Made by a program: the position numbers and the translations under genes | The notes under the pieces: model-generated | Told to the model about the DNA's origin: nothing | Seen by the model: the letters and a program-made list of their open reading frames with translations, nothing else | Database searches by the model: none | In this document: positions 40,806 to 46,443 of the stretch, in pieces | Layout of the letters: each line of letters opens with the position of its first letter | How positions within the stretch are numbered: the stretch's first letter is position 1 | Virus record (IMG/VR): IMGVR_UViG_3300013102_000043 | Span: 1 to 46,443 of that record | From: a virus | DNA length: 46,443 nt | Strand: one strand, 5' to 3'

Positions 40806-42065
40806 ATGCCCTGGTACAAATCAGGAACGGTCTCTGTCACCCTAAATTCCAATGCCGTGATCGGCGCGAGTACAGCATTCATTGCCAACAGCCGCGTCGG
40901 TGATGCGTTTCGAGGGCCTGACGGCGGCTGGTATGAAGTCACCAACATTGCCAGTGACACGGCCATGTCGATCGCCCCGAATTACCAAGGCGCGACCAAT
41001 GCAGCCGGCACTTACGCGCTGGCGCCAATGCAGGGCTACGTCAAAGACTCGGCCGATGCGCTGCGAGCGTTGGTCAATCAGTTCGGCGGTGTGCTGGCGG
41101 TGCTGGGAGAAACACCTACGCAGGCAGGGGTGCGTAACGCGCTCAACCTGACCAATGCCGATGGCCTCCCTGAGGGGCAGACCAACAAATACGCTACTCC
41201 CGCCACGGTGCGCGGAATCACGCTGGCCGGTCTTGATCTGACGGTTAAGACGCCGGTGGTCGCGACCGACACTGTCCTTGCTGCGCTCGGAAAGCTGCAG
41301 GCGGGCAAAGCTGTGAGCGGTGCAAACAGTGACATCACCGAGATCACCGGCCTCACAAAACCGTTGTCGATTGTTCAGGGCGGCGTATCGGCCGGCTACA
41401 TCGAGGGCCTTATCATGTCCTGGAACAGTGCGAACTCGCTCTCGGTAGGGATCGGTGCTGCGTATGTGCCAGGCACCGGAAAGGTGTTGCAGTTAACGGC
41501 GCCGCTTACGCTAAGCGGGCTTACTCTTGCGGCCAGTACCTGGTATCACGTTTATCTGTATGACAACGCGGGTGTCGCCGCGATTGAGGCCGTAACGACT
41601 GCGCCAGCGGCTACATACTTTGGTACCGCAAGGGCAAAGAATCTCGATGCATCGCGTCGCTACATCGGATCTATGCTGACCGACTCGGCCGGTGGGCTGT
41701 ACAAATGTCGATTTTTAAGTTTCGGCAAAGTTAAATATCTCGCATCAGTACTTAACGCACCTTTTATGGTTGTTGCTGGAAATTCTACTGCTATCGCAAC
41801 TGTTGACTGTTCAAGTATTGTTCCGGTCACCTGCTTCGAGGCTGAAGGAGTAGCACTTAATGGGGCTTCTGTAGGGGGTATTTATATTTCTAACTCAGAT
41901 GTTGGCGGTCTTTCAATTAATATCTTCCTCCAAGCATACGCCGCTGGAGTCGCCAGCTACACGACTGTAACGCTGGATGCGTCGCAGAGGTTTACTTATG
42001 CTTTTGATCAAACCCCTAATGGGCTTTTTCGGTTTCGAGTTGCAGGATACAAATATGAGAGGTGA
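40806..42065 (+). CDS. Tail fibre protein
   Basis: A 419-residue protein. N-terminal tail-binding part: MPWYKSGTVSVTLNSNAVIG, AFRGPDGGWYEVTNI, ADALRALVNQFGGVLAVLG. The middle has ALGKLQAGKAVSGANSDITE, a typical fibre shaft-linker motif. From about base 41710 the code turns clearly AT-richer, so the C-terminal roughly 115 residues are probably an exchanged receptor-binding end. The next small gene follows immediately. Confidence 0.85.
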   Translation: MPWYKSGTVSVTLNSNAVIGASTAFIANSRVGDAFRGPDGGWYEVTNIASDTAMSIAPNYQGATNAAGTYALAPMQGYVKDSADALRALVNQFGGVLAVLGETPTQAGVRNALNLTNADGLPEGQTNKYATPATVRGITLAGLDLTVKTPVVATDTVLAALGKLQAGKAVSGANSDITEITGLTKPLSIVQGGVSAGYIEGLIMSWNSANSLSVGIGAAYVPGTGKVLQLTAPLTLSGLTLAASTWYHVYLYDNAGVAAIEAVTTAPAATYFGTARAKNLDASRRYIGSMLTDSAGGLYKCRFLSFGKVKYLASVLNAPFMVVAGNSTAIATVDCSSIVPVTCFEAEGVALNGASVGGIYISNSDVGGLSINIFLQAYAAGVASYTTVTLDASQRFTYAFDQTPNGLFRFRVAGYKYER

Positions 42066-42067
42066 CT

Positions 42068-42250
42068 ATGTACGCGATTTCGGAAAACGGATGGAGATCA
42101 GTAGGAGATAGCAATGAAATTGCTGAGGGGGAGGTTTTAGTAGATGATATTCCTAAATGGTTGTCTGAGAAAGTTAGATCTGACGAACTGAAGTATATGG
42201 AAGGGCTCGATGAGCCCCTCGATCGAGTGATTATGAGAAAGCTCCTCTAG
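42068..42250 (+). CDS. Small protein after the fibre, 60 aa
   Basis: Start ATG at 42068 with GAGAGG upstream. MYAISENGWRSVGDSNEIAE opens the protein. It is acidic and soluble, AT-rich like the fibre end, and could be a fibre-assembly helper or partner of that fibre tip. Not recognised. Confidence 0.65.
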   Translation: MYAISENGWRSVGDSNEIAEGEVLVDDIPKWLSEKVRSDELKYMEGLDEPLDRVIMRKLL

Positions 42251-43227
42251 CTATCGGCTTTAACCTGAATTGATTCAGAGTTAATAATCTTTCGTTTTTT
42301 CTTAAGTGACAGGGCCGGCTTTTCTACCGCGAACCAGCTGAAAAGGGATACAGCTATTAGTACTGGTGCACCCACAAAGAACATACCCTCAAATGAGCTA
42401 GGAACAAGTTTTGACGACATATAGAATATAGGGTCATGAAACACGTATACCCCATATGAAATATCGAATGGCATTTTCGGTAGGGATGGTGCATTTAAGC
42501 ACAGGTTCAACGCTAGAAAACCACCAATGGGAACCATGTACCAAGCTTGCGGAGGGAGATGGTAGTATATGTTTAGCGCTGTTACGAGTATCAGAACAAA
42601 GGCGAGCAATAACCAAGGTAGTTTTGAAAGTTGTTCCTTGTATAGAAAAACAAGGTTTCCGGTAAATAGTGCTGGGATGAGGTTTGTTATGCGCCATACT
42701 GGCTCTTGCTGGTCAAATACTGCTGCAATGCCGCATGAAACTACAAAGCAGCTCCAAATTATTATTTTGTGGTTGTATGCCCTCATTGCAATAAGCAATG
42801 CCATGATGGCGTAAGCTATTTCCTCCCAAAGTAGCGACCAAAGTGAACCGTTGCCGCCCGGACTGGATAGCAGCATTCCACCGCCTATGTAAATTTTGAT
42901 GGAGCCAATAACGCCGATATAGAAGCCCCACACAAAACCACTAACGACTAACGAAAGTATTAAAGCTGGAAGTATCCTCAAGGCTCTTTTTTGCATAAAG
43001 TGAAACCAGCTTCTGCTCGATGCAAAGCTGTTGAACATAAGGTAGCCAGAGAGAGCCAAAAACGTTGGAACCATTGGAAACGGGATCGCTCCAAAAGGAA
43101 CGTCCTCGCCATTAACCACTCTGGAAAAGTAGCCAGCATGAAAGTAAGCGACGGAAAACGACAAAAAAAGTCGAAGCCAGTCAAAGTTTGAATTCCTATT
43201 AGCCTCAAGCGGCTGCCGACTGGTCAT
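42247..43227 (-). CDS. Acyltransferase-3 family membrane protein (putative O-antigen acetyltransferase)
   Basis: A 326-residue polytopic protein. NSNFDWLRLFLSFSVAYFHA near the N-terminus carries the family's R-x10-H-like start (LRLFLS...YFH), and about ten membrane spans follow. The family moves acyl groups onto surface sugars. Encoded by phages it usually changes the O-antigen and blocks further adsorption. It is opposite-strand, AT-rich, and adjacent to the fibre. RBS AAGGACG before the ATG at 43227. The substrate cannot be told from sequence. Confidence 0.85.
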   Translation of the reverse strand: MTSRQPLEANRNSNFDWLRLFLSFSVAYFHAGYFSRVVNGEDVPFGAIPFPMVPTFLALSGYLMFNSFASSRSWFHFMQKRALRILPALILSLVVSGFVWGFYIGVIGSIKIYIGGGMLLSSPGGNGSLWSLLWEEIAYAIMALLIAMRAYNHKIIIWSCFVVSCGIAAVFDQQEPVWRITNLIPALFTGNLVFLYKEQLSKLPWLLLAFVLILVTALNIYYHLPPQAWYMVPIGGFLALNLCLNAPSLPKMPFDISYGVYVFHDPIFYMSSKLVPSSFEGMFFVGAPVLIAVSLFSWFAVEKPALSLKKKRKIINSESIQVKADS

Positions 43228-43247
43228 TTGTCGTCCTTATGTAAAAA

Positions 43248-43274
43248 TGGCGGTCATGCTATCCGATACCGCCT
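43248..43274. repeat. Inverted repeat upstream of the acyltransferase
   Basis: GGCGGT, a 14-base spacer with CATGC, and ACCGCC. It lies between the acyltransferase start and the endolysin hairpin. It may be an operator for the acyltransferase promoter. Confidence 0.4.
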
Positions 43275-43322
43275 GATGACTCCATAGACCCAAGCCACAA
43301 CGGCCAACCATCAAAAAAACTG

Positions 43323-43345
43323 ACCGCATTTAGCGGTTTTTTTTT
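43323..43345 (+). terminator. Hairpin with T-run before the endolysin
   Basis: ACCGC-ATTTA-GCGGT followed by a run of nine T, then GGAGAAAAG and the ATG of the endolysin. Confidence 0.85.
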
Positions 43346-43360
43346 GCCTGGAGAAAAGCG

Positions 43361-43786
43361 ATGACAGTATATGAAAAAGACCGCGACATCCTCGCACGCA
43401 CGCTATGGGGGGAGGCTCGAGGCGAGAGTCTCGCCGGCCAGATTGCCGTGGCCTGGACCATCCGCAATCGCGTCAACGACGGTAAGGCCAAGTCGTGGTG
43501 GGGTGAGGGTTACGCCGGCGTGTGCCAGAAGCCGTACCAGTTCAGCTGCTGGAACAAGAGCGACCCAAACTATGCCTACCTGAGTGGCGCGAAGCCAATC
43601 CCGTTCCGTGAGTTTGCTCAGGCGCAGATCGCCGCTGACCAGGTGATTGCAGGCAGGGTGCCTGATCCTACTGGCGGCGCCACCCATTACTACGCGACCA
43701 CCATGCTGAAGCCACCAGTCTGGGCGAAAGGTGCCAAGCAGACGCTGAAGCTCGGTCATCACGTCTTCTTTAGGGATGTGCCTTAG
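43361..43786 (+). CDS. Endolysin, SleB-type cell wall hydrolase
   Basis: A 141-residue protein. DRDILARTLWGEARGESLAG holds the catalytic glutamate region of the SleB/hydrolase_2 fold. VAWTIRNRVND, then YQFSCWNKSDPNY and GATHYYATTMLKPPVWAKGA complete it. There is no signal peptide or membrane anchor, so it needs a holin (at 14718/15047) to reach the peptidoglycan. It is the only lysin seen and is far from the holins. Confidence 0.92.
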   Translation: MTVYEKDRDILARTLWGEARGESLAGQIAVAWTIRNRVNDGKAKSWWGEGYAGVCQKPYQFSCWNKSDPNYAYLSGAKPIPFREFAQAQIAADQVIAGRVPDPTGGATHYYATTMLKPPVWAKGAKQTLKLGHHVFFRDVP

Positions 43787-44321
43787 CAAGCGGCATTTGT
43801 GGGCCACTATCAAATTCGAATCTCTCGCCGTAGATCGAGCAATATTCAGTGTGGAGACGAAGATGTCTTTCTATGTAGTCGTCAATAGGCTCTTTCGCAT
43901 TTGTAAACTGCAGTTCCACCAGCTGGATGTTGTGACCAACTGGAAGCATAAATGGAGTATTTATAGACTCTATTGAAATTATTTTGCACCTGTCGAGACT
44001 TCCAAATGCATTCTTAATTAGGGCTTCGCCTGACCCATCAACTTTGGAGTGATTTTTATAAATGCTTAGCGCAGCTATTCTTGCGGGTCCAAGTCCGTCA
44101 TTGCGTAAGGTTATTGTAAACAGGTTGTCGTTCTCTTCGCTGTGAACTGCTAGATGAGGCCGTACCGACAGCCGATTATGTTTTCGTGACAGGTGCGACT
44201 GGTAAATTGTGGCAAATAAAGCGAGAAGCGCAATAATTCCCGAAGCTATAGCGGGTATATCGTCAGTCCAGTTGGTTTCAGGTGCCGCATTGATGAGTAT
44301 GTATTGAATGTCGTTGTTCAC
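43770..44321 (-). CDS. Membrane-anchored hypothetical protein, 183 aa
   Basis: Starts at a GTG at 44321 (weak RBS). MNNDIQYILINAAPETNWTD is followed by one membrane span (about 25-44, IPAIASGIIALLALFATIYQ) and a cytoplasmic, beta-type domain (LFTITLRNDGLGPARIAALS). It overlaps the end of the endolysin by 17 bp on the opposite strand. AT-rich. A moron; possible superinfection-exclusion role by context. Confidence 0.65.
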   Translation of the reverse strand: MNNDIQYILINAAPETNWTDDIPAIASGIIALLALFATIYQSHLSRKHNRLSVRPHLAVHSEENDNLFTITLRNDGLGPARIAALSIYKNHSKVDGSGEALIKNAFGSLDRCKIISIESINTPFMLPVGHNIQLVELQFTNAKEPIDDYIERHLRLHTEYCSIYGERFEFDSGPQMPLAKAHP

Positions 44322-44527
44322 GCGCCACCATTATTGGTTTGTTGCAGTATGATTTCGAAATCAACTGTGCGAAATTTTGCTACAGCATCGAGAAATCGTC
44401 GCCTCAGATCGCAAGCAATTGATAAATCCCGGTCGACACAGAATACGGGATTTCTATCGGGCTGAGCCCGTCATTACGTCATCTTTGACTCAGCGACTGA
44501 AGCGCGGACGAAAACCTTAGCCCCGTC

Positions 44528-45223
44528 TTAGAACAAGCCGGCGCCCTCCAACGGCTTGATCAGATCCGGCCCCTGGTTGTGCACATTTCCGATGGCTCGG
44601 TCGACCTTGAACCACTCGAACGCCTCTGTCGGATCACCTTGGAGCAATACCATCTGTTCGGCGCGCTCTTTTGGTGTAGCCGGGTCCAGCCATTCACGCG
44701 CCAGTTCGGGCGAGAGCGTCACTGGCCTGCGATCCTGGATGTCCACCATGCCGCCGGCGCTGTCGGCGGTGATGATGACGAAGCCGTCGTGCTCGCTGGG
44801 TTCACGTTCGGCGTTTGGGTATTGGCCGATCGCGGCGCACAGGATCGGCGCTCTATCACGTCGGCGGATCAGATAAGGCTGCTTCTTGGGGCCGCCTTCG
44901 TCCACCCACTCAAACCAGTTGTCGATCGCGATGATTGCCCGGTGCGGCCAGATCGCGCGGAAGAACGGACCGTGGGCGACTTTCTCCACCCGGGCGTTGA
45001 TCGGTGCCGCGCGGTCTTTGGCCCAGTGTGGTCGCCACCCCCAGCGAACCATGTCCGCGCGCAGAAACTGACCCTCTTGGTGAAAGAGGGCAAGTTGCGT
45101 GGTCGGAGCGGCGTTATAGCGCTCGAAAGGCTGGTCGCCGGCATAGTTGATCAGTGCGTTTGGAATACTGAGCGCTGCCACAAAGTCGTGAATGCCTCGG
45201 TACTGGGAAAGTCCTCCGCACAT
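44528..45223 (-). CDS. SRAP-domain protein (YedK/HMCES-like)
   Basis: A 231-residue protein with GAGG 8 bases before the ATG. C2 (after Met removal the N-terminal catalytic Cys), N37 (YNAAPTTQ), N76 (INARVEK) and E105 (NWFEWVDEGG) are in place. The motif that normally reads I-H-D-R is I-Q-D-R here (Q163, codon CAG), so the conserved His is missing. SRAP proteins cross-link to abasic sites in ssDNA and protect them. It lies behind a LexA-box gene. Confidence 0.88.
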   Translation of the reverse strand: MCGGLSQYRGIHDFVAALSIPNALINYAGDQPFERYNAAPTTQLALFHQEGQFLRADMVRWGWRPHWAKDRAAPINARVEKVAHGPFFRAIWPHRAIIAIDNWFEWVDEGGPKKQPYLIRRRDRAPILCAAIGQYPNAEREPSEHDGFVIITADSAGGMVDIQDRRPVTLSPELAREWLDPATPKERAEQMVLLQGDPTEAFEWFKVDRAIGNVHNQGPDLIKPLEGAGLF

Positions 45224-45251
45224 GGTTAAACCCTCACTCTGAATACCGAGC

Positions 45252-45602
45252 TTAGATGATCGTCTTTGAGTCAGGGGTCAGGCCATCCAGTAACCCGCGC
45301 AGCCGGTCAGCTTCCCGTTTGTAGCCTCGCGCTGCTACGTCGAGGTCGTACAGTTCCTTGCGGACTTTTGCGAGCTGCCCAGATCGCTCCCGAAGATTGC
45401 TCATCACTACGTCACGTTGCGCTGAGGCTTCGTCGTACATTTGCACCAGGCCGAAGATGTTCTCGCGAGCTTTGCGCAGCTGCAGGGTCAGTTCCTGGAC
45501 TTCGTTTTCCAGCATCAATTTGTAATGGGTGATGGTTTCCAGTTCGGTCGGGCATCCAAGCCAGTCGCTGGTGTCTTCGATGTCGAGGGGGTCCACGGTC
45601 AT
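45252..45602 (-). CDS. Coiled-coil hypothetical protein, 116 aa
   Basis: Starts at the ATG at 45602 or the GTG at 45596. The latter has AAGG at a better distance. MTVDPLDIEDTSDWLGCPTE leads to a long coiled coil (LMLENEVQELTLQLRKAREN; NLRERSGQLAKVRKELYDLD). It is first in a leftward unit with the SRAP gene, 28 bases apart, preceded by a LexA box. The function is unknown. Confidence 0.65.
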   Translation of the reverse strand: MTVDPLDIEDTSDWLGCPTELETITHYKLMLENEVQELTLQLRKARENIFGLVQMYDEASAQRDVVMSNLRERSGQLAKVRKELYDLDVAARGYKREADRLRGLLDGLTPDSKTII

Positions 45603-45614
45603 GCCTTATCGATA

Positions 45615-45630
45615 CTGTTCAGATGTACAG
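45615..45630. promoter_or_regulatory. LexA (SOS) box
   Basis: CTGTTCAGATGTACAG fits CTGT-N8-ACAG, the gamma-proteobacterial LexA consensus. It lies 13 bases upstream of the 45252-45602 gene, so damage should induce that gene and the SRAP gene. Confidence 0.75.
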
Positions 45631-45682
45631 TAGTCGATGCGGGCATGATCGGGCGATGGCGAGGCGACGAACTGTAGATCCG

Positions 45683-45892
45683 TCAGTCTGGCGACATCAG
45701 CACTGCGAGCGTCAGCTTGATGAACTCTTCGTTCTTGTCGATGGTGTCCAATGCGCCGCGTACGTTGTCTGCGACGTCAGCCGAGCCTCGCGCCTCGACC
45801 CAATTGGAAAGCTCCAGGATGGCGGCTTCCAGGGCGAGTTGGTTTTCGTTGATCTTGAACAGTAGGGAGGGGAGCAGGTCTGAATTTGGCAA
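45683..45892 (-). CDS. Hypothetical protein, 69 aa
   Basis: Starts at a TTG at 45892 with GAGGAA upstream. It is helical (ENQLALEAAILELSNWVEAR; ADNVRGALDTIDKNEEFIKL), a form I recognise as a common small Pseudomonas prophage protein without known role. It is separate from the LexA-controlled unit. Confidence 0.7.
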   Translation of the reverse strand: MPNSDLLPSLLFKINENQLALEAAILELSNWVEARGSADVADNVRGALDTIDKNEEFIKLTLAVLMSPD

Positions 45893-46199
45893 GGCGATTC
45901 CTCTGTGTGGTTGGGAAAAGCGTAGCAGTCAAAAAAGGATTGGTGTTCGGTCGGCAGGACGCCGGGGGGGAGGGCGTGACTTTTGCGTGACTCTCTCACG
46001 CACGTGTAAGTACTTGTGGGCATTCGATTGCAGCGAGCGCCAGTAAAAACGGCCATTTCACAAGGTCTTACAGGGGTACTGCGTGCATGGGGTGCTAGGG
46101 GTCTAGTGCAACCGCTTGCGCGTGTAGAGATATGCAGAAACGGCATACCTTTGGTTTCTCTCACCTCGCGCTGATCGCTTATTTATGAATCCAAATCAG
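45893..46199. other. Non-coding prophage end
   Basis: No supported gene. A small inverted repeat GCGTGA-CTCTC-TCACGC at about 45984-46000 and several TTTTT/AAAAA tracts suit an attP arm region. Confidence 0.4.
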
Positions 46200-46289
46200 A
46201 GGTTTTTCCGGGCCGCAATCTTCGAAGGGTATGCGGGAACATTGGGCTACATGGCAGGCCAATAGGCTTGATTGCGGACCGGAAAACCT
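46200..46289. repeat. Large imperfect inverted repeat beside attR
   Basis: AGGTTTTTCCGG and CCGCAATC (46200-46220) are mirrored by GATTGCGG and CCGGAAAACCT (46270-46289), about 20 bp arms with one bulge and one mismatch. Inside, ATTGGGC and GGCCAAT make a second stem. Confidence 0.8.
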
Positions 46290-46321
46290 ATTGAAAGCCA
46301 CGGCCTGATTGATTTTCCCTT

Positions 46322-46380
46322 GGGACTTAAAATCCCCCGCTCGTAAGGGCGTGCCGGTTCGATTCCGGCTTCGGGCACCA
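46322..46380 (+). tRNA. 3' part of tRNA-Leu(UAA): right attachment site (attR)
   Basis: GGGA-CTTAAAA-TCCC gives the anticodon arm (anticodon TAA), then the long variable arm, the T arm GCCGG-TTCGATT-CCGGC, and TTCGGGC-A-CCA. The 5' half (acceptor 5' strand GCCCGAA and D arm) is absent. This is what a phage integrated in the 3' end of tRNA-Leu leaves on its far side. The intact copy should lie left of the window. Confidence 0.85.
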
Positions 46381-46388
46381 TGAATATC

Positions 46389-46430
46389 AAGGGCTTGCGT
46401 GAGATACCTCATGCAAGCCCTTATTTCTTT
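46389..46430 (+). terminator. Terminator downstream of tRNA-Leu
   Basis: AAGGGCTTGC, inner TGAG-ATAC-CTCA, GCAAGCCCTT, then TTATTTCTTT. It is host sequence or part of the duplicated core. Confidence 0.8.
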
Positions 46431-46443
46431 GCTCCGCAAAAAC

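Overview
The window is almost all of an integrated, lambda-like siphovirus genome (prophage) from a Pseudomonas, probably of the fluorescens/putida type. Reasons: the GC-rich base composition of the phage core; a late gene order of terminase, portal, head, lambda-style tail M-L-K-I-J and fibre; a Cro/CI immunity region; and a right edge that ends in the 3' part of a tRNA-Leu(UAA) gene. The left end is cut inside the YqaJ-type exonuclease gene. No integrase is seen. It is expected further left, next to the intact tRNA-Leu.

Layout. 1-4020: leftward early operon with exonuclease, RecT and small genes, read from a promoter (pL) near 4000 that overlaps repressor operators and is followed by a nut-like boxA plus hairpin. 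4046-7558: leftward immunity operon with CI repressor, then an AT-rich AAA ATPase and TOPRIM-like gene pair in the position lambda uses for rexAB, then a tiny gene and a terminator. 7599-13054: rightward early operon with Cro, a hypothetical gene, Rha, an O-like replication protein carrying an iteron origin, a second replication-region gene, DUF1367, NinG and a candidate late regulator. 13120-16425: lipoprotein, small genes, two holin-like membrane proteins, Rz with embedded Rz1.

16498-31717: packaging and head genes (metallopeptidase-like, TerS, TerL, portal, Mu F-like, scaffold, capsid, connectors), then tail tube, tail chaperones with a -1 frameshift (slippery GGGAAAC), tape measure and gpM. 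31727-42250: L, K, I, J, accessory proteins and tail fibre. This run is broken by 2.3 kb of opposite-strand cargo between K and I. 42247-45892: an acyltransferase (likely O-antigen modification), a SleB-type endolysin far from the holins, a membrane protein, and a LexA-box-preceded pair ending in an SRAP protein. 45893-46443: non-coding end with a large inverted repeat and attR.

How it works together (inference): CI binds related 14-15 bp sites at both promoters. On induction pL gives recombination functions and pR gives replication. Antitermination then opens a late operon that contains many hairpins placed directly before ribosome binding sites. Host-benefit or phage-exclusion genes sit on the opposite strand, have independent terminators and are mostly AT-rich, as expected of morons. 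The main candidate for an undescribed system is the ATPase plus TOPRIM-like pair at 4689-6645.
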